This document shows, piece by piece, positions 51,267-61,679 of a stretch of DNA of 64,000 bases. Below the pieces are notes generated by a model. The model was not told the DNA's origin, did not search any database, and saw only the letters and a list, made by a program, of their open reading frames with translations. Every line of letters begins with the position of its first letter. Within the stretch, counting starts at the first letter, position 1. The translations under genes and the position numbers were made by a program. The DNA is from Rhodovibrionaceae bacterium (GTDB lineage: Bacteria > Pseudomonadota > Alphaproteobacteria > Kiloniellales > DSM-21159). The stretch covers positions 21,113-85,112 of the forward strand of contig JANQMX010000011.1 in NCBI GenBank assembly GCA_028279885.1. Direction: 5' to 3'.

Positions 51267-52058
51267 CTATGCAGCGTCGCGTCTCTGGGTGACCAGCGGC
51301 CAGCCATCGTCCGCTGTCTCTAGATGGAAGTCGGCGAAGAGTGCCGCAGCCTCGGACTGGAGATGCTCCAACAGCCGGGCAGAGACTAGGCGCATTTCGA
51401 CGTCTCCTAAGGTTGCCCCACGGAGGCTCAGGAAGTGGCGCAAAGCCCGCGCATTGGCAGTCACGGCAATCGCCGTTGCGGTGGCATTCGGTAGCACACT
51501 GCGTGCCGCCGACCGGACAAGGCGGCGATGCTCGGCATCCATCTCACGGCCATCGGCATCCGCGCTATCGGCAGAGGCTGCTAGAATGCGGCGATAAGCA
51601 TCGAGCGACTGGGCCACGGCACTCTTCCAGGTCGCCTTGGCATCGCCCGACAGCCCCGCAGGCTCCACGAACTCCGCTTCGCGTTCGTCATGATACTGTT
51701 GCGACAGCTGGCTGTAGGCAAAGCCAATGCGATGACGGACGAGCTGATGGGTGAAGGCACGGCTCACCCGGTCAATGATGAAGGTCCAGGTCGCATGCTC
51801 GAGCACGCTCTCATGGCCCTTGTCTATCAGATTACGAACGTAGGCCGCGTTGGGGAACCGGATGCGGGACGTATCGTCGGTGAACGACAAATAGCAGAGG
51901 CGGCCACAGACCTCGACCGTGTGCTCGGCATCGCCGGCGTCATCGCTCGGTCGCCAATCAAGCCCCCGGTCGGACAGGAAGGCAAAAAACGCATCGAGAT
52001 CGAGAGCTGGCCGAGCAATGAGGTAGATTCGCGGCTCGGTGGGGTTAGAGCCACTCAT
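51267..52058 (-). CDS. ThyX-like flavin-dependent thymidylate synthase, divergent
   Basis: A 263-residue ThyX-family protein. EVCGRLCYLSF, LIDKGHESVLEHATWTFIIDRVSRAFTHQLVRHR and the C-terminal RHFLSLRGATLGDVEMRLVSARLLEHLQ show the fold. The signature at 108-122, RHRIGFAYSQLSQQY, differs from the usual RHRxxSxNxxSxRY by one extra residue and by Gln in place of the final Arg. This may be a paralogue with changed activity. Its ATG overlaps the stop of the membrane dCTP-deaminase-like gene, so the two are co-expressed. Confidence 0.82.
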   Translation of the reverse strand: MSGSNPTEPRIYLIARPALDLDAFFAFLSDRGLDWRPSDDAGDAEHTVEVCGRLCYLSFTDDTSRIRFPNAAYVRNLIDKGHESVLEHATWTFIIDRVSRAFTHQLVRHRIGFAYSQLSQQYHDEREAEFVEPAGLSGDAKATWKSAVAQSLDAYRRILAASADSADADGREMDAEHRRLVRSAARSVLPNATATAIAVTANARALRHFLSLRGATLGDVEMRLVSARLLEHLQSEAAALFADFHLETADDGWPLVTQRRDAA

Positions 52059-52960
52059 TTTGCAGCGCGATCAAGTTCATCCAGGGCTCTTTGAATCTCA
52101 TCAAGCCGTTCGTCAAGTTCCAGTGCATCTGCCCCGACCTCCAACCGCAAGAACTTTTGTTCAAGCTCAGCGATACGTTCGGCCAAGGGGTCACTTTCAG
52201 CTTCCACTTTTTCTTCGACGAAGCTCTCCGTCGCCAGAGAAAGCACATCCGTCGTTTCACCAAAAAAGAATGCACCGGCTGCCGTCGCAATCGTCAACAA
52301 AACAGGGATGTAGATCTTCCGCACCTCCAGTGAAAGGCGCTGCTTTTCAACTTCTTTCCGCGCCGTCTCTTCAGCACGTGCGGCGAAGTTGGCGAAGTCC
52401 GGCGCAAGTTCATTGAGGGTCGGGCCAAAGCCCGAGGGGCCTTCCTTCGGCTCTGCGACCCGTTGGTCGTAGCTGTATTGCACTGGCTGCGGGAACTGGA
52501 AGATCAGCAGCGAGACGATCATGTCTCCGAAATTGAGACGCGCTTCGTCACGGCCCATGTTGATCAAGGTGAACGACAGCTTTCCCGAATAACCCGGGTC
52601 GATGTGGCCCGGGTTAGTCATGAGGATTGCACTGCGGGCAAGACTCGCCGGAGGAAAGCCGAAGGCCGCAATTTCCGCACTCAAGGTAATCGTCTCTCGT
52701 GTCTCGACGATGACGCTATGGCCGGCCGGCAAGCGATAGCCATTGTCGCCGAGCGGATAGGATCTGGGGACCTTGGATAGGTCCGCCGGCTCCTTTGGTG
52801 GAATGAAGACCTTACCGATCTGCAGGTCCAGCGAGCTCGGCTGGACGGGGCTGCTGCGCTGAGTGAGGTCGGTCCTTGCCAGGTCGAACGGCGAAATCTT
52901 GAGCTTCTCGTCTTTAATCGCCTGCAGAATCTCCACATCACGCAACATGTACCCGGCCAT
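52055..52960 (-). CDS. dCTP deaminase/dUTPase-fold protein with membrane helix and coiled coil
   Basis: A 301-residue protein. Residues about 1-180 are a Dcd-like trimeric fold: QPSSLDLQIGKVF, FGFPPASLARSAILMTNPGHIDPGYSGKLSFTLINMG and DMIVSLLIFQF. The SLAR and HIDPGYSG motifs match E. coli Dcd, but the general-base Glu two residues before the final motif Asn is Thr (SFTLIN versus VLEFYN). A hydrophobic helix follows at about 216-234, then a charged helical tail likely to form a coiled coil. It overlaps ThyX by four bases. Probably a membrane-tethered nucleotide-binding protein rather than an active deaminase. Confidence 0.78.
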   Translation of the reverse strand: MAGYMLRDVEILQAIKDEKLKISPFDLARTDLTQRSSPVQPSSLDLQIGKVFIPPKEPADLSKVPRSYPLGDNGYRLPAGHSVIVETRETITLSAEIAAFGFPPASLARSAILMTNPGHIDPGYSGKLSFTLINMGRDEARLNFGDMIVSLLIFQFPQPVQYSYDQRVAEPKEGPSGFGPTLNELAPDFANFAARAEETARKEVEKQRLSLEVRKIYIPVLLTIATAAGAFFFGETTDVLSLATESFVEEKVEAESDPLAERIAELEQKFLRLEVGADALELDERLDEIQRALDELDRAAK

Positions 52961-53144
52961 CGCTAACTCCCCTCCCTCGGTCTGGCCTTCCTATCCCGCA
53001 ACAAAGGTCTAGCGGCGGACGCCTGCGCTGAAGTCCAAGCCGGTCATCCCCACCCTTGCCGAAGCAACAGCGGGGTGAAGCCGACAATGGCGGCCTCTTC
53101 AGCTCGAGCGAAGACACGGCCACCGGGGTTCTGACCGGACAGGG

Positions 53145-54242
53145 TCAGCGCCGGTAAATGTAGTCCGGGTCGCCGGAGTCGGCCTCGGCTTGGGCAGTTG
53201 CCAGCATCACGGCGTGGTGGGGGGAGAGGCTGCAGGCCGGGTCGGTGGCGGTGGCGTCGCCGGTGAGCGCGAAGGCTTGGCAGCGGCAGCCGCCGAGATC
53301 GCGCTCACGATGCTCGCAGGAGCGACAGGGCTCGGCCATCCAGTCGGTGCCGCGGAAGCGATTGAAGATCTCCGCGCTCGCCCAGATCTCGGCCAGGCTC
53401 CCCTCCCGCACCGAAGGGAACTCCAGGCCAGTGATGGTCTCGGCGGCGTGGCAGGGCAGCATGCGCCCGCGCGGGGTCACCGCGAAGTACTGGGAGCCCC
53501 AGCCGTCCATGCACTTCTTGGGATAGCGGGCATAGTAATCCGGGACCACGTAGTCGATGGCGAGGCGCCCTCGATACTCCTTGCGCGCCGCCTCCACGAC
53601 CTCGGTCGCATGGTCGACCTGGGCGCGGCTCGGCATCAGGCTCGCGCGGTTGGTCAGGGCCCAGCCGTAGTACTGCACATGCGCGACCTCCAGCCGGTGG
53701 GCATCGAGCGCCAGGGCGAGATCGATAATCTCCTCGATGCGGTCGAGGTTCTGGCGATGCACCACCACGTTGACCGTGAGCGGCAGGCCGGCTTCCCGCA
53801 CCAGCTTGGAGACGGCGAGCTTCTTCTCGTGGCCGCCCTTGAAGTTGCCGATCAGGTCGCCGCCGGCGGCGCGGGAATCCTGAAAGGAGATCTGCACGTG
53901 GTCGAGACCGGCCGCCTTGAGCGTGGCCAGCTTGGCCTCGTCGAGCATCACGCCGGAGGTGATGAGGTTGCTGTAGAGCCCAGCCGCCTGAGCGGCAGCG
54001 ACGATCTCGGCCAAGTCCGGCCGCGCCGTCGGCTCGCCGCCGGAGAGGTGGATCTGCATCACGCCGAGCGCCGCCGCCTGGCGGATGACGTTGCACCACT
54101 CTTCGGTGCTCAGTTCCTCGCTGCGGCGCTGCAGGTCCAACGGGTTGGAGCAATAGGGGCACTGCAAGGGGCAGCGGTGCGTTAGCTCCGCCAGCATGGC
54201 GATGGGCGGCCGGAGAGCAGAGGCTGCGGAGCCATCCGCCAT
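53145..54242 (-). CDS. pqqE: PQQ synthesis radical SAM protein PqqE
   Basis: Joins Glu and Tyr of PqqA by a carbon-carbon bond. The 365-residue protein has CPLQCPYC in LAELTHRCPLQCPYCSNP near residue 25, LSGGEP, and a full SPASM region with MDGWGSQYFAVTPRGRMLPCHAAE, CRSCEHRERDLGGCRCQAF and a later Cys. This contrasts with the degenerate SPASM regions of the three radical SAM genes at 38.8-43.1 kb. It is the last gene of pqqABCDE, one base after pqqD. Confidence 0.96.
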   Translation of the reverse strand: MADGSAASALRPPIAMLAELTHRCPLQCPYCSNPLDLQRRSEELSTEEWCNVIRQAAALGVMQIHLSGGEPTARPDLAEIVAAAQAAGLYSNLITSGVMLDEAKLATLKAAGLDHVQISFQDSRAAGGDLIGNFKGGHEKKLAVSKLVREAGLPLTVNVVVHRQNLDRIEEIIDLALALDAHRLEVAHVQYYGWALTNRASLMPSRAQVDHATEVVEAARKEYRGRLAIDYVVPDYYARYPKKCMDGWGSQYFAVTPRGRMLPCHAAETITGLEFPSVREGSLAEIWASAEIFNRFRGTDWMAEPCRSCEHRERDLGGCRCQAFALTGDATATDPACSLSPHHAVMLATAQAEADSGDPDYIYRR

Positions 54243-54243
54243 G

Positions 54244-54537
54244 TCAGTCGACCTCGAGAAAACCGCGCTCGGCGAGCAACGTCAGCACGGCCATAACGTC
54301 CTCGGCGATCTCGCCCGGCGGCGCATCGTACTCGGCGGCGAGCACCTGCGTGATCTCCGCCAGCGAACGCCCCTCGCCGCAGCGGTCGAGGATAGCCTTC
54401 CCGGTCTCGTCGAGGATTAGGATGCGCTCCGGCGCCTGCAGTACCCAGGACTCGCGCACCTCGTCCCGCTGCATGCGCACGAAGGAGGCCAGCTTGGGTC
54501 GGCTCTCCTCGGTCAGCAGCGGTGCATCCTGTTGCAT
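54244..54537 (-). CDS. pqqD: PQQ synthesis peptide chaperone PqqD
   Basis: A 97-residue PqqA-binding protein (RRE domain) that presents PqqA to PqqE. RPKLASFVRMQRDEVRESWVLQAPERILILDETGKAILDRC-type sequence and VLTLLAERGFLEVD at the end are standard. The ATG at 54537 lies one base after the pqqC stop; longer open frame upstream overlaps pqqC and is not PqqD-like. It is 25-30 residues unlike the second PqqD-like protein at 43087-43344 in detail. Confidence 0.94.
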   Translation of the reverse strand: MQQDAPLLTEESRPKLASFVRMQRDEVRESWVLQAPERILILDETGKAILDRCGEGRSLAEITQVLAAEYDAPPGEIAEDVMAVLTLLAERGFLEVD

Positions 54538-54538
54538 C

Positions 54539-55282
54539 TCAGGCCTGCGGAACGAAGGCGTCGGGAGGCGGCAAGCGCGGCTCGACGTAGGCGAAGTAAA
54601 GCGCGTCGAGCTGGGACCAGAGGACATTGGTCTTGAAGACCAATGCCTGGCAGACGCTGTCCTCCAGTTCCGGCGTGGTGGCGTGGCGCACAACGTAGTC
54701 GAGGGCGAAGTCAGCATCGCGCGGCGCCTGGGTCATGCGGCCCTTGAAATAGATCAGCATGTCCTCGTCGACGAAGTCGTACTGCGCCAGCATGGAGGTC
54801 ACCCGCTCGCGGATGATGCCGGGGGAGAAGAGCTCGGTGAGCGAGGAGGCGATGGCTTCGATCAATGGCTTGTCGCGCACGAAAGTAACGTAGGCGTCGA
54901 CGGCGAACTTGGTGGCGGGCAGCACCCCGGCCTCGGAGACCACATAGTCGCGGTCGAGGCCGAGGCCCTGGCAGAGGTGCAACCACTTGCGCAAGCCGCC
55001 CTCGCCTTCACGCGTGCCGTCATGGTCGATCACGCGCTGAGACCAGATGCGCCTCAGGTCGGCGTCGACCAGCCGCGACATCATCACCGAGTCCTTGATG
55101 GGGATGCGGCTCTGATAATAGTAGCGGTTCAGCGCCCAGGCCTGGACCTGCGCCTTGGTCAGCTTGCCGTCGCGCATCAGGGCGTGGAAGGGATGCTTGT
55201 CGTGGTAGCGCTCGGCGCCGATCTGGCGCAGGCGCGCCTCCAGATTGCTGCCGGTGTTGGGGGCCAGTTCAGTAACGGCCAA
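54539..55282 (-). CDS. pqqC: Pyrroloquinoline-quinone synthase PqqC
   Basis: Cofactorless oxidase that performs ring closure and the last eight-electron oxidation of PQQ. The 247-residue length and sequence are standard: RYHDKHPFHALMRDGKLTKAQVQAWALNRYYYQSRIPIKD, DGTREGEGGLRKWLHLC, and VTSMLAQYDFVDEDMLIYFKGR. Conserved His and Tyr residues of the active site are present. It overlaps pqqB by 14 bases and ends one base before pqqD. Confidence 0.97.
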   Translation of the reverse strand: MAVTELAPNTGSNLEARLRQIGAERYHDKHPFHALMRDGKLTKAQVQAWALNRYYYQSRIPIKDSVMMSRLVDADLRRIWSQRVIDHDGTREGEGGLRKWLHLCQGLGLDRDYVVSEAGVLPATKFAVDAYVTFVRDKPLIEAIASSLTELFSPGIIRERVTSMLAQYDFVDEDMLIYFKGRMTQAPRDADFALDYVVRHATTPELEDSVCQALVFKTNVLWSQLDALYFAYVEPRLPPPDAFVPQA

Positions 55283-56183
55283 GGCTCAGCTCCATCCCAT
55301 CATGAGCCACCTCCCAGCCTGCCGCCTCGACTTCGCGGCGCTCGGCGCTGTCGCCGAGCAGGACCGGGTTGGTGTTGTTGATGTGGATGAAGATTTTGCG
55401 CTTCGTATCGACATCTGCAAGGGCCGCCATGGCCCCATCCGGGCCACTCATCGAGATATGGCCCATGCGCTGGCCGGTCTTGCTGCCTTCGTTGCGGGCG
55501 ATCAGCTCGTCATCCTGCCAGAGCGTGCCGTCGAAAAAGAGCGCGTCGGCACCGGCGCAGCGGGCCTTGAGCTCCGGCGTGACGGCGGCGCAGTTGGCGA
55601 TATAGAGCAGGCGCCGACCCTCGGGGTCGGTCATCTCTAAACCGATGGTGTCACCCTCCTGGGTGCCGAAATCGGCCCCCGCCTCCGGCTTCTCAAGAAA
55701 GAGGGCGACCTTGCCGGGCACCGGAAAGGCCTCGACGGTCAAACCGGCGATCTTGGCCGGCTGTCCTACTTCGAAGGGCTCGCGGCTCACCACGCCCGGG
55801 GCGAGCACGTTGAAGATAGGGTTGGCCTCGAGGACCGAGAGGATGCGGGGATGGGCATGCAGCGCAAAGGCCGTGCGCTCCCGCAGATTCAGGAGGCCGG
55901 CAATGGCGTCCACATCGGCGTTGGTCAGCACCACCGCGGCGATGGGCGTTGAGCGCAAGCCCTCTTGCGGATGCAGGCAGGGGTTGGCCTCGATCTGCTG
56001 CCGCAGATCGGGTGACGCATTGACGATCAGCCAATCGCGCCCGTCGGCGCTGACGGCGATTGAAGCTTGGGTGGCTGGACGCGCTAGAACATCGCCTGAG
56101 CGCACACGGCGGCAGGCAGCGCTGTTACTGTTCCATTGCGGAAAGCCGCCGCCCGCGGCGGCGCCCAGCACGCGAACGTGCAT
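55269..56183 (-). CDS. pqqB: PQQ synthesis metallo-hydrolase-fold protein PqqB
   Basis: A 304-residue metallo-beta-lactamase-fold iron enzyme, implicated in hydroxylating the cross-linked Glu-Tyr intermediate. Standard features are VRVLGAAAGGGFPQWN at the start, VVLTNADVDAIAGLLNLRE, FFDGTLWQDDELI and GHISMSGPDGAMAAL with HINNTNP near the C-terminus. It follows pqqA after a 53-base gap and overlaps pqqC. Confidence 0.97.
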   Translation of the reverse strand: MHVRVLGAAAGGGFPQWNSNSAACRRVRSGDVLARPATQASIAVSADGRDWLIVNASPDLRQQIEANPCLHPQEGLRSTPIAAVVLTNADVDAIAGLLNLRERTAFALHAHPRILSVLEANPIFNVLAPGVVSREPFEVGQPAKIAGLTVEAFPVPGKVALFLEKPEAGADFGTQEGDTIGLEMTDPEGRRLLYIANCAAVTPELKARCAGADALFFDGTLWQDDELIARNEGSKTGQRMGHISMSGPDGAMAALADVDTKRKIFIHINNTNPVLLGDSAERREVEAAGWEVAHDGMELSLGRY

Positions 56184-56236
56184 GAAGTTCTAGAAGACGT
56201 GCCGCCCGTGGCACAAGCCATTGGGCGGAAACGACG

Positions 56237-56317
56237 TTAGATCTTGGCGCAGACGTAGAGGTTGATCTCCATGCCGGCGGAGATCTCACGAACGACGGGC
56301 CGCTTCCACTTCTTCAT
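56237..56317 (-). CDS. pqqA: PQQ precursor peptide PqqA
   Basis: A 26-residue peptide with Trp4, Pro7, Glu11-Ile12-Ser13 and the motif GMEINLYVC. Glu17 and Tyr21 of EINLY are the residues joined to form PQQ. GGGAGGAG lies just upstream of the ATG. It is the first gene of the operon and a good template for comparison with the second, Met-containing peptide at 39917-40072. Confidence 0.97.
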   Translation of the reverse strand: MKKWKRPVVREISAGMEINLYVCAKI

Positions 56318-56356
56318 TGGTTTGCTCCTCCCTTGAGCCTCGATCTGAACGTCTTC

Positions 56357-56416
56357 GAAGCATCAGTTTAGAATGCTTCTCAGTTGATGATATGGAACGG
56401 GCCTATACGCTGTCAA
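56357..56416 (-). promoter_or_regulatory. pqqA promoter and adjacent inverted repeat
   Basis: On the minus strand TTGACA (56416-56411) and TATCAT (56392-56387) are spaced by 18 bases, a near-consensus sigma70 promoter. Just downstream, GAAGCAT and ATGCTTC (56357-56363 and 56373-56379) form a 7-base inverted repeat that would lie in the 5' leader and could be an operator or RNA hairpin. Confidence 0.7.
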
Positions 56417-56537
56417 TCACTGGCCTAGGTCAGCCGTCCTGATCTCGAAAAATTGTTCGGCGACCATCCACAGCGCCAAACCGACTCCCCGGGCCCGCCG
56501 AAACTGGCGAAGCCCAGGGAATCAACGGGCTATCGCT

Positions 56538-58394
<1,857 letters not shown>

Positions 58395-58492
58395 TCAAGT
58401 CGGACCCGGATGTCACTGATGGTAGGGAGAGGGGCGGTGCCCTTTCGGGACGATGCCGGACCTATTTGATGCGATACGGCCCTTCGTCCCGC

Positions 58493-58592
58493 GCTTCCTA
58501 CGCCAGTATCAACTGGGTCAGGTTCAAAGGGTCGCTGCGCCGCGCCTCAGCGCTGTCAGCCTCTCAGTCCCCTAAGCGGGACTCCCCTGCGG
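58493..58592 (-). promoter_or_regulatory. TPP riboswitch (THI element) upstream of thiC
   Basis: On the minus strand the core reads GGGGAGTCC, CTGAGAGG, GACCCTTTGAACCTGA and then CTGGCGTAGGAAGC, in the conserved order and spacing of the thi-box. It begins about 225 bases before the thiC ATG and ends about 120 bases before it. Thiamin pyrophosphate binding would switch off thiC, probably at translation. Confidence 0.95.
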
Positions 58593-58637
58593 AGTAGGAA
58601 TGCTAGAAAGCCCGAGAGAGGTCGTCAACGGGTCTCA

Positions 58638-59873
58638 TCACCGGCCTGCTTCACGGGACTTGTGCGCCTCTGTCATAATCTGGAGAAAGCGCCTGGCCAG
58701 AACCGCCCGGTCGAAGTGTTCCCGCACATAAGCCTGCCCAGCCTCGCGCCAGCGCGCGCAAAGCGCCGGGTCATCGGCCATCTCACGCAGGGCCTGGGCC
58801 AGCGCCTCCGGGTCTTCCGGCGGGATGGCCTTGCCGCAACCGGCCGCCTCGATGATCGCCGCGCTCTCCCCCCTTACGCCAAGCAGGATGGGCACGCCCA
58901 TGGCCATGGACTCGAAAATCTTGGAAGGGATGACCGAGGTGAAAAGCGGCAGGTCGCGGAGCAGCACCAAGCTTGCATCGCAAATCGACCAGAGCTTTGG
59001 CATGTCCTCCTTCGCCATCTGCTCCAGCATGACAACATTCTCGAGGCCGAAGGCGTCGCGCTTCTCCATCAGCCGGGCCCGCTCGGCGCCGCCGCCGGCC
59101 ATGACGAAGGCAAAACGCGCGTCGTCGCGCAGCAGCCGCGCAGCATCCAGAAGGCTGTCGAGGCCATGGGCCATGCCGTGTGTCCCGACATAGGCCGCAA
59201 CGAATTTGCCCTCGACGCCGAGCTGCCGGGCGAAGGCGTCGTCGCGCGGCTGCGGCTTGAAGAGGCTCAGGTCGGCGCCATTCTTCACCACCTCGGTCTT
59301 GCCGGCCCCACCGCAAGCTTCGATGTGCGGCACGAAGGAGTCGGTGACCGAGACGATGCGGGCAGCCTTCGCGTAGGCGAAGCGCTCCAGCCACTCCAGC
59401 GCTGCAATGATGCGTCGATTCTTGATCGCCCCCACGGCGAGGATGGACTCGGGCCAGAGGTCCCGGATCTCCAACACCCAGGGCGCACGCTTGACACGGC
59501 TGACCAGATAACCAGCCAGTCCACAGAAGAACTGCGGCGAGGTGGAGACCACCACATCGGCCTTGGGTAGGCGCAAGACGAAGAGCGCCACCATGATCAG
59601 ATAGAGCACATAGTTGGCGGTGCGCTTGACGAAGCCTTCGTTGGCCGTGGCGTAGGTCAGCAGCCGGATGACGTCGATACCGTCCCGCTCCTCCCGCTGC
59701 CAAAGGCGGTTGCGGTAGGGCGGATAGATGATCCCAGCCGGATGGTTGGGGAAACAGGTCACCACCGTGACCTTGTTGCCCGCCGCCGCCCAGACCTTGC
59801 AGTGCTCATAGGTGCGCGAGGCCGGAGCGTTGATCTCCGGCGGGAAGTAGTGGGAAAGAAAGAGGATCCTCAA
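58638..59873 (-). CDS. Family 4 glycosyltransferase (WbuB-like)
   Basis: A 411-residue GT-B glycosyltransferase. ILFLSHYFPPEINAPASRTYEHCKVWAAAGNKVTVVT starts the N-terminal domain and VYVGTHG-like sequence (AAYVGTHGMAHGLDSLLDAARLL) starts the C-terminal one; the E-x7-E motif region is SKIFESMAMGVPILLG. The best start is TTG at 59873 (GAGG seven bases upstream), which overlaps the TGA of the upstream gene. It probably adds a sugar during surface polysaccharide assembly with the adjacent heparinase-like protein. Confidence 0.9.
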   Translation of the reverse strand: MRILFLSHYFPPEINAPASRTYEHCKVWAAAGNKVTVVTCFPNHPAGIIYPPYRNRLWQREERDGIDVIRLLTYATANEGFVKRTANYVLYLIMVALFVLRLPKADVVVSTSPQFFCGLAGYLVSRVKRAPWVLEIRDLWPESILAVGAIKNRRIIAALEWLERFAYAKAARIVSVTDSFVPHIEACGGAGKTEVVKNGADLSLFKPQPRDDAFARQLGVEGKFVAAYVGTHGMAHGLDSLLDAARLLRDDARFAFVMAGGGAERARLMEKRDAFGLENVVMLEQMAKEDMPKLWSICDASLVLLRDLPLFTSVIPSKIFESMAMGVPILLGVRGESAAIIEAAGCGKAIPPEDPEALAQALREMADDPALCARWREAGQAYVREHFDRAVLARRFLQIMTEAHKSREAGR

Positions 59874-61561
59874 GTCACCGCCTCTAGGGTCAGGCGAATG
59901 TGACCTTTGCAAGGGGCCGGTCCGTAAGCGATGACAACACGCTTGCAGCGCACCTCCTCGCCCATGTCCGGGTAACGCCACGCCTCCTCGACCGAGACGG
60001 TGCCAGAGCTTTCCAGGCGCAAGTGGCAGACTCCCCGGGTGACGATCAGCCCGTCCTGCATCTCTTCCACTACGCAGTCTTCATGCAGCAGAAGACGCGC
60101 CACCGCCGCCTGCCCTTCCCCGCTGGCCACGTCGTCCTCGATCAGCAAACCTTCCGCTGAAAACTCGAACCGACGGCGATGGATCGGGCCGCCACGCAGG
60201 TGGGCATAGCCGGCGTGCTCGCCCTCTAGGACGAACCCGTCCTCACGCGGCTCAAAGCGGGTGCAGCGACCGTGGGCACGGCGGCCGACCCGGAAGGGGC
60301 CGACGAACTCGCACTGGTCGAGGTCGTCGAGCGTCAGGGTATTGTGTGCCTTGGTGGCACGGGCATAGGCGCGGCGTTCACCCGCCCGGTACTCGTAGAC
60401 CCCAGCGTCCAGGATCATGCGCTCGCCGCAAGGGCTCCAGACGAAAGAGAGGATGTCGGCGTGAGCATGGGCCATCAGGCCGTCCGGCCCCAGCGGCCCG
60501 CAGTCGATGAGGAGGTAGTGTCTGCCCTTGCGCCAACCGTAGTAGCCGGCTGCTGACAGGGCGATGTGCGGAGCTGGCTCAGGCAGCGCCGCGCGAAGCT
60601 GAGCATGGACAGCAAGGCAGTCGCCCGGGGCATAGGCCATGGTCATGCCGGCATCGTTAAACAACGCCGGAAAGCCGTCCGGCTCTGTCGTATCGCGCAG
60701 GGCCAGGGCCATACCGTCGAGAGCCTCGCCCAGCCGATCTTTCAACGCCCCAACCGCCAACACCTGATAGCACTCAAGGAAATCAACGAAGACCTGCGCA
60801 TGGTACGACGGCGAGCGCTCGTAGTGCATGCCGTCACTCAGCACCTGGGTTGCGATCTCCTGCTGCAGCAGCCGCCGGCCGGTTGCAGCGAAGTGGGCGA
60901 ACTCGGCACCGTCGAAGAAAGCACCGGCCCAGAGCAGCGCCTTGATGTTCTTCACCAGGTGATTGCCGCCGATATCCTGCTCCATGTTCGCGTGCAGGAA
61001 GCGGATTTGTTGACCCAGAGAGTTGAGGATGGCGGGCCGGTGCTCGGGAGAGATCGTGCTGCTATGGCGGGCGAGCTGCTGCATCCAGACCACGACACGA
61101 ATGGAGAGGCTGTAGGCGTTCCAGGTGGCCAGCCAGTAGCCGGGGCCATAGGGCGGGTTTTTGGCCGCCCAGTCGGCCATCAAGGCCAGTGATTCCTCAG
61201 CCGGTAGACTTTCGAGATACTCCATGTAGTGGAGGTTCATCTGCCAGAGGCAAGCGCCCTGCTGCGTCTCTTTGTAGTCCCAGTCGACCTGGGGGCCGAA
61301 GCCGTGGCTGCGCTGCAAGAAGCGCATTTCCCAACCGCCGTCTGCCGTCCTGGTCGCGCCGCCGCGCGGCGGAAAGAGCGGCTGAGGAAGCTCCGCTTTG
61401 ACGTGAGGCGCCGGCCCACTGTTCAGCTGCCGCATGGACGGTCTTCGCTTTGCCAAGGTCGCCAGGGTGCGTCGCTTGGCTTGTAGCACCAAGCGGCGCA
61501 GCACCTGCTGCGGAGCCAAGTAGCGAGCGAAGCGCAGGTGGGATAGAAGCGAAGCGGTCAT
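59870..61561 (-). CDS. Heparinase II/III-family protein
   Basis: A 563-residue polysaccharide lyase-like protein. The N-terminal helical toroid contains WKxxNLHYMEYL-like sequence (LWQMNLHYMEYLESL) and NWxxSLRV-type motif (WNAYSLSIRVVVWMQQL); the conserved NGGNHLVKNIKALLWAG region (IGGNHLVKN) follows. The C-terminal beta domain includes AHAHADILSFVWSPCGERMILDAGVYEYRAGERR with catalytic-type His and Tyr. No signal peptide is visible. Such proteins are common in capsule and exopolysaccharide loci. It is coupled to the glycosyltransferase. Confidence 0.88.
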   Translation of the reverse strand: MTASLLSHLRFARYLAPQQVLRRLVLQAKRRTLATLAKRRPSMRQLNSGPAPHVKAELPQPLFPPRGGATRTADGGWEMRFLQRSHGFGPQVDWDYKETQQGACLWQMNLHYMEYLESLPAEESLALMADWAAKNPPYGPGYWLATWNAYSLSIRVVVWMQQLARHSSTISPEHRPAILNSLGQQIRFLHANMEQDIGGNHLVKNIKALLWAGAFFDGAEFAHFAATGRRLLQQEIATQVLSDGMHYERSPSYHAQVFVDFLECYQVLAVGALKDRLGEALDGMALALRDTTEPDGFPALFNDAGMTMAYAPGDCLAVHAQLRAALPEPAPHIALSAAGYYGWRKGRHYLLIDCGPLGPDGLMAHAHADILSFVWSPCGERMILDAGVYEYRAGERRAYARATKAHNTLTLDDLDQCEFVGPFRVGRRAHGRCTRFEPREDGFVLEGEHAGYAHLRGGPIHRRRFEFSAEGLLIEDDVASGEGQAAVARLLLHEDCVVEEMQDGLIVTRGVCHLRLESSGTVSVEEAWRYPDMGEEVRCKRVVIAYGPAPCKGHIRLTLEAVT

Positions 61562-61679
61562 TGGGCCCAGCAAATCAGCATAGGTTGCCAGCCCATACCT
61601 GCAGGGCCGCTCAGAAGGGACCGTAACGGCAGAACCGTGACGAGGGGAAGGCCATCCATCGCTTGTTTCGTAGGCCTGG

